A DNA stretch of 64,000 nt from Dyadobacter bucti (GTDB lineage Bacteria > Bacteroidota > Bacteroidia > Cytophagales > Spirosomataceae), in contig NZ_SWFP01000001.1 in the NCBI RefSeq assembly GCF_005869225.1, positions 868,001-932,000 on the forward strand, given 5' to 3'. The notes under the pieces were generated by a model that saw nothing but the letters and a program-made list of their open reading frames with translations, was not told the origin of the DNA and did not search any database. Every line of letters begins with the position of its first letter. Positions within the stretch are counted from its first letter, which is position 1. The translations under genes and the position numbers were made by a program. Of this stretch, positions 52,887 through 62,466 are shown one piece after another.

Positions 52887-53807
52887 ATGGCAAAACAGAA
52901 TCAAAACCAAACCGCGTTGGGGGATGTTGCCGCACGGCAGCTGGCCATCGCAACCCGCACAGTCCCTCAGTTTGAAGCAATCACCCCCCGCTGGCTTACG
53001 CGCCTGCTCAACTGGATCCCCGTCGAATCCGGTGTGTACCGGCTGAACAAAGTAAAAGACGGCAGTACCGCCGAGGTAGACTGCTCAGGACGGGACGAAA
53101 GAGAGCTGCCGCACACGTTTATCGACTATGTCGAAAACCCGCGCGAATACAATCTGACGGCAGTAAATACTGTCCTGGACGTTCACACCAGGGTTTCCGA
53201 CCTTTACAGCAAGCCATACAACCAGATCAGCGAGCAGCTCCGCCTCACCATTGAGAGCATCAAGGAACGCCAGGAAAGTGAATTGATCAATAACGGGGAA
53301 TATGGCCTGATCAGCAGCACTACCGCTTCCCAGCGCATCTCCACCCGCCTGGGCCCTCCTACTCCCGATGATCTGGACGATCTGCTGGCGAAAGTTTGGA
53401 AAGAACCTGGGTTCTTTTTGCTGCATCCGAAAGCGATCGCTGCTTTTGGCCGCGAATGTACCCGCAAAGGCGTTCCGCCGCCGACAATTTCCCTTTTTGG
53501 CTCTCAGTTCATCACCTGGCGTGGTATCCCGCTGATCCCTTCTGATAAAGTACCCATTGAAAACGGCAAGACGAAAATCCTTTTACTCCGCACAGGCGAA
53601 AGCCGCCAGGGTGTGGTGGGACTCTACCAGCCTGGATTGCCGGGTGAGCAGTCGCCGGGGTTGTCCGTACGTTTTATGGGCATCAATGACAAAGCCATTG
53701 CATCTTATCTCGTTTCTCTTTACTGCTCACTGGCGGTGCTGGTAGACGATGCTATTGCAGTTTTGGAAGATGTCGAAATCGGTAATTACCATGAGTATAA
53801 ATACTGA
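52887..53807 (+). CDS. Family 2A encapsulin shell protein
   Basis: A 306-residue HK97-fold shell protein of encapsulin family 2A (SrpI-like). The N-arm LGDVAARQLAIATRTVPQFE, followed by ITPRWLTRLLNWIPVESGVY, is the family hallmark. Later blocks include NPREYNLTAVNTVLDVHTRV with the long helix of the E-loop/spine, PGFFLLHPKAIAAFGRECTR and the C-terminal LYCSLAVLVDDAIAVLEDV. There is no cyclic-nucleotide-binding insert, which separates it from family 2B. The protein should assemble into a hollow icosahedral shell in the cytoplasm. Its stop lies 17 bases inside the next gene, a cysteine desulfurase with a long extra N-terminus, which is the known cargo type. Confidence 0.93.
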   Translation: MAKQNQNQTALGDVAARQLAIATRTVPQFEAITPRWLTRLLNWIPVESGVYRLNKVKDGSTAEVDCSGRDERELPHTFIDYVENPREYNLTAVNTVLDVHTRVSDLYSKPYNQISEQLRLTIESIKERQESELINNGEYGLISSTTASQRISTRLGPPTPDDLDDLLAKVWKEPGFFLLHPKAIAAFGRECTRKGVPPPTISLFGSQFITWRGIPLIPSDKVPIENGKTKILLLRTGESRQGVVGLYQPGLPGEQSPGLSVRFMGINDKAIASYLVSLYCSLAVLVDDAIAVLEDVEIGNYHEYKY

Positions 53808-55575
53808 TCCTCAGATCCCGGGCGTGCCGGACGCAGCATGGATCGAGAAACTGGCGAATGAGCTGTTTTCGGCCCTCCCGGACGAAACACCAAAACCTGT
53901 GTTGTCCCCGCATCTGGAAGATCATCCCAGAATGGAGAAAATGCTGAACCTGATCGTGCCAGGGTTCTCGAAAGCACCTGCTGCGCCGGAAGGGTTTCAA
54001 CTGAGCGACCCGCAGACAAGTCTGGTAGATCCTCATTTTGCGGACGGAAAAGTACCTCCCTCGGCGACGGGTGTAGGCGTGTCCCCTGCCGGTGCCGTTC
54101 ACAGCTATACGCCGTCGCCGCAGGACATCAAACCTCCGGTTACCGCGCCTGCACATCCTTTTGAGGTAAATGAATCGGTTTTCAAGCCGTACCAGTTTGA
54201 CCATCGTCAGGAAATTGAGCTGAAACATATACTGGCAGCGATTTCCAATTTTGAAAAGCTGCCGCAGATTCCGGCAAACGCTTTTCATGGGAGCGACCCT
54301 GCTTATTATTTTTTACAAAATACCCCACAGCCAATCACCCAATCGCCAGGCGTATCCGGTTTTAACGTTGACCTGATCCGCCAGGATTTTCCGGTTTTCA
54401 ACGAACGCGTCAACGGCAAGCCGCTGATCTGGCTGGACAATGCTGCTACTACCCAAAAGCCGCGTCAGGTGATTGACCGTGTGAGCTATTTTTACGAGCA
54501 CGAAAATTCCAATATCCACCGCGCTGCGCATGAACTTGCCGCCCGGGCCACGGATGCCTACGAGGGTGCGCGGGAAAAAGTAAGACAGTTTCTGAATGCC
54601 CGGTCGGTCAATGAGATTGTGTTTGTGAGAGGCACTACCGAGGCAATTAACCTGGTGGCGAAAACCTGGGGCGACCAGAACCTGGTAGCCGGGGACGAGA
54701 TCATTCTCAGCCACCTCGAACATCACGCCAATATCGTCCCCTGGAAGCAGCTGGCCGACAAAAAGGGATTGAAAATCAGGGTAATTCCGGTGGACAATGA
54801 TGGTCAGGTGATCCTTGCCGAGTACGCAAGCCTGCTGAGCGACCGTACCAAACTGGTATCCTTTACCCAGGTTTCCAATGCATTGGGAACGATCACGCCT
54901 GCCAGGCAGATGATCGAAATGGCACATGCGGCCGGTGCAAAAGTACTGCTGGACGGCGCCCAGTCGGTTTCTCACCTGCGCTCGGATGTGACCGGGCTCA
55001 ATTGCGACTGGTTTGTATTTTCAGGCCACAAGGTATTCGGACCTACGGGAATCGGTGTTTTGTATGGAAAAGAAGATCTCCTGAATGCGACCCAGCCCTG
55101 GCAGGGAGGCGGCAATATGATCGTCGATGTGACTTTTGAGCATATCCAGTACCATAAAGCGCCTTCCCGTTTCGAAGCCGGCACCGGGAACATTGCGGAT
55201 GCTGTCGGGCTCGGCGCGGCGATTGACTATGTGAGTAAAATCGGTATCGACGCCATCAACCAATACGAACATTATCTGCTTGAATATGCTTCCAGCCGCA
55301 TGCAGGTCATTCCCGGTCTGAGGCTGATCGGCACGGCAAAGGAAAAAGCTTCTGTATTGTCATTCGTGTTTGAAGGTTTCCGTACCGAGGAAGTCGGTTC
55401 GGCACTGAACCGGGAAGGCATTGCAGTACGTTCGGGACACCATTGTGCGCAGCCTATCCTGCGCAGGTTCGGGCAGGAAACGACCGTGCGGCCATCGCTT
55501 GCATTTTACAACACCACTTCCGAAATTGATGTGCTGGTGGATACTTTGTATCGTTTAAGGAGAGGAAGAAACTAA
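53791..55575 (+). CDS. Encapsulated cysteine desulfurase (SufS-type) with N-terminal cargo domain
   Basis: A 594-residue protein starting at the ATG at 53791 (MSINTDPQIPGVPDAAWIEK). Residues 1-190 are an extra region rich in Pro, Ser and charged residues and probably disordered; it contains WIEKLANELFSALP at 17-30 and a second hydrophobic patch MLNLIVPGFSKAP, which fit known family 2A cargo-targeting motifs. From F191 the PLP enzyme matches SufS in length (about 400). SGHKVFGPTGIG carries the PLP lysine K414, and SGHHCAQPILRRFG the catalytic C552. The reaction takes sulfur from cysteine as a persulfide and leaves alanine. It overlaps the shell gene at the start and the serine acetyltransferase at the end. 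Confidence 0.95.
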   Translation: MSINTDPQIPGVPDAAWIEKLANELFSALPDETPKPVLSPHLEDHPRMEKMLNLIVPGFSKAPAAPEGFQLSDPQTSLVDPHFADGKVPPSATGVGVSPAGAVHSYTPSPQDIKPPVTAPAHPFEVNESVFKPYQFDHRQEIELKHILAAISNFEKLPQIPANAFHGSDPAYYFLQNTPQPITQSPGVSGFNVDLIRQDFPVFNERVNGKPLIWLDNAATTQKPRQVIDRVSYFYEHENSNIHRAAHELAARATDAYEGAREKVRQFLNARSVNEIVFVRGTTEAINLVAKTWGDQNLVAGDEIILSHLEHHANIVPWKQLADKKGLKIRVIPVDNDGQVILAEYASLLSDRTKLVSFTQVSNALGTITPARQMIEMAHAAGAKVLLDGAQSVSHLRSDVTGLNCDWFVFSGHKVFGPTGIGVLYGKEDLLNATQPWQGGGNMIVDVTFEHIQYHKAPSRFEAGTGNIADAVGLGAAIDYVSKIGIDAINQYEHYLLEYASSRMQVIPGLRLIGTAKEKASVLSFVFEGFRTEEVGSALNREGIAVRSGHHCAQPILRRFGQETTVRPSLAFYNTTSEIDVLVDTLYRLRRGRN

Positions 55576-56426
55576 TGACACAGTCGAAGCATACGGGGCA
55601 GTCGGATACGCGGCAGCTGGTTGAACTGCTCAGAAAAACGCATCGTGCGGAATGGGAGGCAACTCCTTCTTCGCACGATGCGATTTCATGGCTGAACGAC
55701 CTGGTCCAGTTCCTGTTTCCCAGCAACCATTTACCGAAAAACTCCTCTTACGAGGGTATTCTGAAAAAAAACCAGATCGACCTGGAAAATATCCTGCTGA
55801 GTTACCTGGACCCGAAAGAGGTTCACGTTGAGGAAGTTGTCAGCTCGTTTTACAGTTCGCTCGAAACCATATACCGGAATTTACGGCTCGACGCGAGCAA
55901 AATTTACGAGTACGACCCGGCTGCCACCAGTGTGAATGAAGTAATTGTTTCCTACCCAGGCTTTTACGCCATCGCGGTTTACAGGATCGCCAATCACCTC
56001 AGCACGCTTGGTATCCCTGTTCTTCCCAGAATATTGTGTGAATCGGCCCATGGAAAAACCGGCGTGGACATCCATCCCGACGCTACCATCGGCGTACCTT
56101 TCATGATCGACCATGGGACTGGTATCGTCATCGGCGCTACCTCTGTGATTGGCAACAATGTCAGTATTTATCAGGGAGTTACACTGGGTGCATTGCAGGT
56201 TGCCAAGGAACTTCACAACACCAAACGACATCCGACCGTCGAGGATAATGTGATCATTTACGCCCGGACAACGATCCTGGGCGGCGACACGGTGATTGGC
56301 AAAAACAGCGTCATTGGCGGAAGTGTTTTTCTTACCAAAAGCGTAGCCCCTGATTCGCAGGTATTTAACACCCACCAGCTTCGGATCACTTCAAAAGCTG
56401 TTGTTGACCCGGCCACTGACACCTAG
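55575..56426 (+). CDS. Serine O-acetyltransferase
   Basis: A 283-residue enzyme of the SatA/EpsC-like serine acetyltransferase group. An N-terminal helical part (about 1-140) is followed by the left-handed beta-helix of hexapeptide repeats: SAHGKTGVDIHPDATIGVPF, then IDHGTGIVIGATSVIGNNVS, IYQGVTLGALQVAK, and VIIYARTTILGGDTVIGKNS. It makes O-acetylserine, the direct precursor of cysteine, in the cytoplasm. The ATG overlaps the TAA of the cysteine desulfurase (TAATG). Its end (DPATDT) lacks the C-terminal isoleucine used by classic CysE to bind CysK. Confidence 0.93.
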   Translation: MTQSKHTGQSDTRQLVELLRKTHRAEWEATPSSHDAISWLNDLVQFLFPSNHLPKNSSYEGILKKNQIDLENILLSYLDPKEVHVEEVVSSFYSSLETIYRNLRLDASKIYEYDPAATSVNEVIVSYPGFYAIAVYRIANHLSTLGIPVLPRILCESAHGKTGVDIHPDATIGVPFMIDHGTGIVIGATSVIGNNVSIYQGVTLGALQVAKELHNTKRHPTVEDNVIIYARTTILGGDTVIGKNSVIGGSVFLTKSVAPDSQVFNTHQLRITSKAVVDPATDT

Positions 56427-56469
56427 CGCTACCGCTGTTCGCTATACTTCGTTACCGGTATTTGCAATG

Positions 56470-56622
56470 TTACGGAGCGATTGGCTTCGGAGCGACCGGC
56501 AGCGGCAAATAATCGCGGTTGACGATCATCCATTCCAGCAGAAGTGATTTGAGCTGATGTTCCGTTTCCCGGACTTCCGGCTTGCCGACCTGGTTATTGG
56601 TTTCATCAGGGTCTTTTCCTCT
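56470..56622 (-). pseudogene. Remnant of a sulfatase C-terminus
   Basis: On the minus strand the frame reads KDPDETNNQVGKPEVRETE, then HQLKSLLLEWM and a stop at 56470. This is the C-terminal signature of type I sulfatases and is similar in spacing to KDPLELDNLAGKPAYRDKEE in the gene at 49053. In-frame stop codons lie directly upstream (56623-56634) and no catalytic part is found. The remaining gap up to 56870 has short disrupted frames only. Confidence 0.7.
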
Positions 56623-56871
56623 TCACAGATCTCAGACATCGCCCTGCGTTGGGTGAAAAGCAGTTTGCCATATTTTTCTTCCACCCTGCCTTCTGCATGT
56701 TTTTGTTTCAGATCGAGCCCGAAAGGCCGGGCCGCAATCTATCGGGTGATACGGAATCTGCCAGATCGCATTTGGGCAAGCTAAAACAGCACGGCCACAA
56801 TCGCCCCGGTGGTACTGCAATTGACAACCAGTTTCCCTTCCGGACCACAAGCTCGAGACGCTTCGGTACAA

Positions 56872-56909
56872 AAAAAGCCCTGCAAACCGGTTTGGTTCAC
56901 AGGGCTTTT
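56872..56909 (-). terminator. Rho-independent terminator of the SusC/SusD pair
   Basis: The stem AAAAGCCCTG (56873-56882) with CAGGGCTTTT (56900-56909) is followed on the minus strand by a run of T. It starts 22 bases after the SusD stop at 56932. Confidence 0.8.
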
Positions 56910-56931
56910 ACAGACTGTACGGTCTAAATCA

Positions 56932-58533
56932 TTACGGCATATACCAGGGCTTTACGGACCTGCTGTCGGTACCGCCCGTGACGGCTTTCCAGTTGTCGAA
57001 ATTGGAAGTAACTTCTACCGGCGGATAAGTCAGTCTGTTGAAATTCAGAGACTCGCTGGTTGGAGCTAGCGGCACGTTCGGAGTTGCATTGCCAGTCCGG
57101 CGCTGCAGAATCCATGCATCCAGGGGCTGGTGAAACAATGAGATCCAGTTTTGTTTGTAGATCTGGGCAAGTGCTGTGGCGGGCGTCGAGCTGAGTGCAA
57201 CTGCCGGGTTGGCGAGCATAGCTGCCAGGCTAGCAGGATCAGGAGTCGCAGCGGGCTTGTTTACGACCCAAACTTCGGAGGCATTTGCCTGTTTATACCA
57301 AAACTTGACGGAAGAAGTAATTCCTTCTTCATAAAATTGCTTGGCACTTGCAGGATTGGCAGCCGCTCCGCCGATACCTCTGTTATAGATTTCGGCTTTC
57401 AGGAAGCTGATTTCGGTTCCCGTCGCGAGCAGATCGGGAAATGTCCTGACTCCTACGTAGTAAATGTTCAAAGGAGAATAATAGTACGTACCGGCAGGTG
57501 CCCAGGTAGTCAGCCTCACATCAGCGTAAGGGTCATTCTTTCCGCCTTCAGTATCATTCCTTGTTTCTGCCTGTACATTGGATGGAGGATTTTGCGGGTA
57601 TGGCTTCCACTTCCCGGCACTATTGGGCTCAAAGAAGATTTTGGTCCTCAGGTCAAAAATACCCGATCCATCTTCTGCATTGGTGCTGGACATGGCGTTC
57701 CACATCGTAGTCCCCATTCTTACATAGAAATTCCCCCTGTAATTACCAGCCCTGTCAATCTGCAGCCCCATAGTTACAGGATCAATTGCAACTACTTCAT
57801 CTGGACCGAGAAGCGGCTTGTTCAATGCCTCAGCAATAATGGCGTCGGCCGCAGCAGCATTTTTATCACGCATCACCATGGCATACTTAAGCCTGATCGA
57901 ATTGGCAAATTTTATCCAGGTCGGAATATCATTGCGAAGCAATGTTTCGCTGGCTCCCATTGAGACCTGATCCGCGCTGGTACTGAAACCATCAACTGCC
58001 TGCTTCAGATCGGCCAAAGCTGCGGTAAAGATATCCGCCTGCTTGTCATAGACCGGTCTGTAATACTGAGACCCATACATCGATCTTGCAGCCTCGGTAT
58101 ACGGCATATCACCGTACAGGGACGTTGTTTTCAACGTCTTTAATGCGATCAGTGTCTGGAGCATCGCCCTTATGTTCGTCATTTTGGCTGCTTGGGGATC
58201 GGCCTCCAGGAGCTCTATTGCCTTGCGATAATCGGCTAATGCAAAATAATAGTTTTCCCAGGTTCCGCCCACCTGATTATCCAGCCTGAAACCCGATGCA
58301 GCATAGTTTGTCGCCAGTTGTGTAGCCTGGTACAAAAACGTTGAGGCGATTCCTCTGCCGGTTTCGGGCATACTGGATACAATGCTGTTATACAATGGGG
58401 GGATCGTAACGGAATACTGTTTATTTTCCCAAGGGTCGTTGATATCCCCAAAATCCTTTTCGCAGGACGTAATCATCGCCATTGAACAGGCAATCGTAAG
58501 TGAAAATGCTGTTTTCTTTATATATGTCTTCAT
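56932..58533 (-). CDS. SusD/RagB-type lipoprotein (SusD-like 2 group)
   Basis: A 533-residue lipoprotein with the signal MKTYIKKTAFSLTIACSMAM ending in ITSC (C24). The opening EKDFGDINDPWENKQYSVT and LYNSIVSSMPETGRGIA, plus the helical NIRAMLQTLIALKTLKTTSL YGDMPYTEA region, place it in the PF12771-like SusD group, which differs from the two SusD proteins earlier in the window. The end has ISLFHQPLDAWILQRRTGN and the SLNFNRLTYPPVE closing. It follows the SusC gene by 20 bases and should form its surface lid. Confidence 0.93.
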   Translation of the reverse strand: MKTYIKKTAFSLTIACSMAMITSCEKDFGDINDPWENKQYSVTIPPLYNSIVSSMPETGRGIASTFLYQATQLATNYAASGFRLDNQVGGTWENYYFALADYRKAIELLEADPQAAKMTNIRAMLQTLIALKTLKTTSLYGDMPYTEAARSMYGSQYYRPVYDKQADIFTAALADLKQAVDGFSTSADQVSMGASETLLRNDIPTWIKFANSIRLKYAMVMRDKNAAAADAIIAEALNKPLLGPDEVVAIDPVTMGLQIDRAGNYRGNFYVRMGTTMWNAMSSTNAEDGSGIFDLRTKIFFEPNSAGKWKPYPQNPPSNVQAETRNDTEGGKNDPYADVRLTTWAPAGTYYYSPLNIYYVGVRTFPDLLATGTEISFLKAEIYNRGIGGAAANPASAKQFYEEGITSSVKFWYKQANASEVWVVNKPAATPDPASLAAMLANPAVALSSTPATALAQIYKQNWISLFHQPLDAWILQRRTGNATPNVPLAPTSESLNFNRLTYPPVEVTSNFDNWKAVTGGTDSRSVKPWYMP

Positions 58534-58553
58534 ATTATATACAAATTAGAGGG

Positions 58554-61500
58554 TTAAAACTGGGCCTTAAGGCTTACACCATAAGATCTGATACTGGGCA
58601 TACCCGACCATTGCAGTCCCTGCCCGTTTCCTACCCCGTTAATAGCCTCAGGATTCAGATGCATCGGCAAGCTGGAATAGAGGTAAAAAAGGTTTCTCCC
58701 GATAACCGACACCGTCAGGTTCTGGAATACTTTCGTCCTGGTGAGCACTCCCTCCGGCACCCGGTACGACAATGTAAATTCCCGCATTTTGGCCCAGCTA
58801 TTTTCAAAAACAGAAAGGCTTCTTGGCACGTTAAGGTGCGTCCAGCCCGCATAAGAACCGGCGTATTTGTATATCGGATTCACAACCCTGGTATTCATTT
58901 GGTTGTCGTCGACGTTAAACCCATCCATGATCACACCGACATTTGCAGTGGAGCCGTCAGGGAACGTATAGGGCAGTCCGCCACCGTTTCGCTCAACGAC
59001 AGTTTCAGGGGCGATACCGCTTCCCATAGCCGTAGAGTGGTCAATAGAATAAATATCTCCGCCCAATTTAAAATCAACCAATCCGTAAAGGCTGAAATTC
59101 TTATATCTGATTGTATTTCCTACACCACCTGTAAGCTTGGGTGCCGCGTTGCCGATAGCTACCGGCTCATTGGTAACCTGGTATTTGGTACCGTACACAT
59201 TGCCCTCAGCGTCTTTGATGTTGTACAACAATTTGTTGCCGTTCGCATCCCTCACAAAGTCGGTTCCGTAGATCGTCCCGTATTTTTCACCCGGTGTTAC
59301 TTTCATAAATGCGCCCAGGTTACCAAATACATCGGCGATCCTAAGTTCCCTTACCCCGGGAGCCAATGAAACCACCAGGTTATCGTTCTTGGCCCCGTTC
59401 AGCGTCAGGTTCCAGCCGAAATCGTTCGTTTTGATAATGGATGTATTGATGATAAATTCAAAACCTTTATTTCTCAATTCTCCTGAATTAAATGTAACGA
59501 CATTCGCACCGGAGGACGGCGCTATATCTGCCGACAGGATCTGATCGACTGACTTGATATTGTAATAGGTAACATCAAGATTTAATCTGTCTTTGAAAAA
59601 CGACAAATTAGTACCAACCTCGATAGAGCTGGATGTCTGGAATCCAAGTTCCTGCGGGCTCAATGTAGTAGGTATCGAGTTCGTCGGCTGACCGGCAAAA
59701 GAACCTACATCATAGGTGAACCCGAGTTTATACGGATCACTTGCATTGGCACTTCTACCGTATGCCAACCGGAGCTTACCATATGAAAGCACATTGCTGG
59801 CAGCACCCAGATTAAAGGCGTCCGTAAACACAAACCCAAGGCTGGCCGATGGGTAAAAGGTCGAGTTTTTTTCTGGCGTAAGCGTAGAGTTTACGTCATT
59901 TCTACCGGTAACTTCTAAAAACAGATAGTTTTTATAGCTCAAATTCAGGATACCCAATAAGGACTGGGATTCCACTTCATACCTTCTCTCACGGGTGTAA
60001 TACCTGTAAGAGTTATAATCGTTGATATCTCCCGGAACATATATTCTGTCGGCAGTGATGATGTTATTGAGTGAGTAAACTCCCGGAACCAGCATTTTAC
60101 CGCTGTTTTTCGCGCTCATTCCGGTCAGTTTATTCGAGTAGGCGTTAAACATCGCAGAAGCGCTCACATTAAAGCCTTCTATAAACAAATTATCTTTATG
60201 TGCCGTAACCATCAAATCCGTGTTAAAGATCTTGGTTTTATCCAGATCTTTCTGATACATCCCTCCGGATACTTTGTCCACATTGGAAGTATTGTTAATG
60301 GTCACAAACTTAGCGGCAATCAGGTTGGCGGAAGTTCTGACGAATGCATTCAGCCAGGGGGTGATCTCCGCATTCAGTTTGATCGTCGAAAGCAATTCGT
60401 CCCTGTTCAGACGGCTGTTCTGCTCATATAACCGCCAGTAAAGGTCTCTCCCGTATTCCTGGTGGGGATACGTGCTTCCGAAATCAAATTTGGAGCCATC
60501 GGGGTTTTTATAATACTGGTATTCAAGCGGCTTGTACTCTCTCGACATTCCATAAACAGAGAACTTGGACCAGGAGTTATTATTCCCGATTTCCGGGGCA
60601 TTCAACCGGTAACTCTGGTTGTATCCGATGTTGACGTCGGCAGTGAGGGCCTTGGAGATCTGCAGGCTCGATCCCAGCGATAAATTGGTATTGTTATTGT
60701 CGGTATTGGGCACTACTGCCTTGGCATCGGTACGGGAAAGGGCCAGGCGGAGTGTTCCAAAGTTGTTACCGGCAGAAAAAGACAAACTGTGTGTAGTTTC
60801 GTTGCCTTCTCTGTAGTAGGCCTTCCGGTTATCGGGCTGAGGCGAATAGGGCCTCATTTGTCCATCCCACCAGCGAACATTTTGTCCGTCCAGTCTGGGT
60901 CCCCAGGAAGCACTGGCGCCAAACCAGCTGAAAATATCCCAGGTATTGAAGCCTCCTGGTATGGTACCATGTACACCGCCTATACCTGTGCCGCCATTTC
61001 CATAACTCGATCCGCCGTACAAGGTGGGCAGATAGGATTCGCCTGAACTGGTTTTGGGCAATTGGGGATTTGCACTCCACAGCCCTGCCGCAAATCCTCC
61101 GCCATACTCATTCTGTACATCTGTAAACCGGAATACGTTTGAAAAATTACTAGAAAAATTGTAGTTGACACCCAGTCCTTTCTGCACCATTCCCTTTTTG
61201 CTTGTGATCAGCAGCACACCATTCGCGCCCCTTGCCCCGTACAGAGCGGCTGCACTCGGCCCTTTCAAAACAGATACACTCTCCACATTGTCCATATTGA
61301 CGTAGCTAAGATAGTTTCCCCAGTCCTGAACATTGTCCTGACCCGAAATATTGGACTGAGCGATCGGGTTGTTATCGACGATCGCACCATCGATGACGAT
61401 CAGCGGCTGGTTGTTTCCGGTTAAGCTGTTATTTCCCCTGATCACAATTTTTGATGAGGCATTGCCTATCCCGTTTCCGGTAGAAATATTCAAACCGGCC

Positions 61501-61931
61501 ACTTTACCCATCAAGCCCTGGGCAAGGTCCACAGGTGCGGCAACCGTCACATCGGCACCCTTTACCTGCTGCACTGCGTAGCCGATAGACCTTTTTTCCT
61601 GCCTTATCCCCAGGGCCGTTACCACGACTTCTCCAAGCGCGGTTGCGTCTTCTTCAAGTGAAATTTCAAAAACTGTCTGGTTTTCAACCGGCACTTCCTT
61701 GGTTTGGAAGCCTATAAAGGATGCAATCAGGGAGCTGCCGGGTGATGCATTGATACTAAACTGTCCACCGGCGTCAGTAGTGGTTCCTCTGGTGGTTCCT
61801 TTTACCAGGATGGACACACCGGGCAACGGCTTTCCATCTGAATTGCTGGTAATTTTGCCGGTCACATTTTGCGCAACCGCCGGGGCGCTCACCATCAAGA
61901 AGACAATGATTTTAGTTAAAAATCTTCGCAT
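58554..61931 (-). CDS. SusC/RagA TonB-dependent transporter
   Basis: An 1125-residue outer-membrane transporter with the signal peptide MRRFLTKIIVFLMVSAPAVA. A carboxypeptidase-regulatory-like domain follows (GKITSNSDGKPLPGVSILVK), then the plug (EVVVTALGIRQEKRSIGYAV, where TALGI replaces the more common IGYGT) and the SusC motif NVESVSVLKGPSAAALYGAR. The barrel ends with SYGVSLKAQF. There is no STN domain. VTALGIRQEKRSIGY-type SusC proteins often pair with PF12771-type SusD proteins, as here. No enzyme genes accompany the pair, so the nutrient is unknown. Confidence 0.95.
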   Translation of the reverse strand: MRRFLTKIIVFLMVSAPAVAQNVTGKITSNSDGKPLPGVSILVKGTTRGTTTDAGGQFSINASPGSSLIASFIGFQTKEVPVENQTVFEISLEEDATALGEVVVTALGIRQEKRSIGYAVQQVKGADVTVAAPVDLAQGLMGKVAGLNISTGNGIGNASSKIVIRGNNSLTGNNQPLIVIDGAIVDNNPIAQSNISGQDNVQDWGNYLSYVNMDNVESVSVLKGPSAAALYGARGANGVLLITSKKGMVQKGLGVNYNFSSNFSNVFRFTDVQNEYGGGFAAGLWSANPQLPKTSSGESYLPTLYGGSSYGNGGTGIGGVHGTIPGGFNTWDIFSWFGASASWGPRLDGQNVRWWDGQMRPYSPQPDNRKAYYREGNETTHSLSFSAGNNFGTLRLALSRTDAKAVVPNTDNNNTNLSLGSSLQISKALTADVNIGYNQSYRLNAPEIGNNNSWSKFSVYGMSREYKPLEYQYYKNPDGSKFDFGSTYPHQEYGRDLYWRLYEQNSRLNRDELLSTIKLNAEITPWLNAFVRTSANLIAAKFVTINNTSNVDKVSGGMYQKDLDKTKIFNTDLMVTAHKDNLFIEGFNVSASAMFNAYSNKLTGMSAKNSGKMLVPGVYSLNNIITADRIYVPGDINDYNSYRYYTRERRYEVESQSLLGILNLSYKNYLFLEVTGRNDVNSTLTPEKNSTFYPSASLGFVFTDAFNLGAASNVLSYGKLRLAYGRSANASDPYKLGFTYDVGSFAGQPTNSIPTTLSPQELGFQTSSSIEVGTNLSFFKDRLNLDVTYYNIKSVDQILSADIAPSSGANVVTFNSGELRNKGFEFIINTSIIKTNDFGWNLTLNGAKNDNLVVSLAPGVRELRIADVFGNLGAFMKVTPGEKYGTIYGTDFVRDANGNKLLYNIKDAEGNVYGTKYQVTNEPVAIGNAAPKLTGGVGNTIRYKNFSLYGLVDFKLGGDIYSIDHSTAMGSGIAPETVVERNGGGLPYTFPDGSTANVGVIMDGFNVDDNQMNTRVVNPIYKYAGSYAGWTHLNVPRSLSVFENSWAKMREFTLSYRVPEGVLTRTKVFQNLTVSVIGRNLFYLYSSLPMHLNPEAINGVGNGQGLQWSGMPSIRSYGVSLKAQF

Positions 61932-62466
61932 ATAATAAATTTGGGTTAAGGTGGATACTTACCTATCCGATCACAAAATCAAACCGCTCACAACCAGAAA
62001 AGTAAATATGTAACCCAAATTAGTAAACAATTTTAATAACCCGAACGATAATAACTATTTTTTTTATTATCGTCTCTATTATAAACTTTCAAGGATCAAA
62101 AAAACAGAATTTTTATAAAGTAAAACATAAAAAACACAGAATTTTATACATATCTAAGTTGTAAATATCCGAGGTATGAAGAATAAAATATTTTCTAGCA
62201 AAAAAGTAGGATTTTGCTTCCCACAACGAAACGTAAGTACGTGATCTATAAGTTACAAACAGCCGGACAGCCATTGATACCGCAGGCAACTTCAGTCCGG
62301 AACAATCCGGAATTGTGACAATCGGGAAGCGCAAGAGGGCTTTGCGACAGCCCGTGCCGGGAGTAAAAAGGCACGGGGCTTTCAAAGAGAAGAAAAACCG
62401 CAATACCGTGCGGCACCAACGTCGCACGATAAACGTCACGCTGGACGTAAACAAAATTGGGAACGC
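61932..62466. other. Long intergenic region with a GC-rich hairpin
   Basis: The part next to the SusC start (61940-62170) is AT-rich and should hold its promoter. A stem CCCGTGCC (62351-62358) with GGCACGGG (62370-62377) lies further out and may terminate the gene at 62467. Short frames are present but show no coding character. Confidence 0.45.

Noticed and set aside
62113..62454. 113-codon minus-strand frame in the last intergenic region
   Set aside because: It shows no coherent secondary-structure pattern, contains a GC-rich hairpin and overlaps another frame of similar size; I treat it as non-coding.
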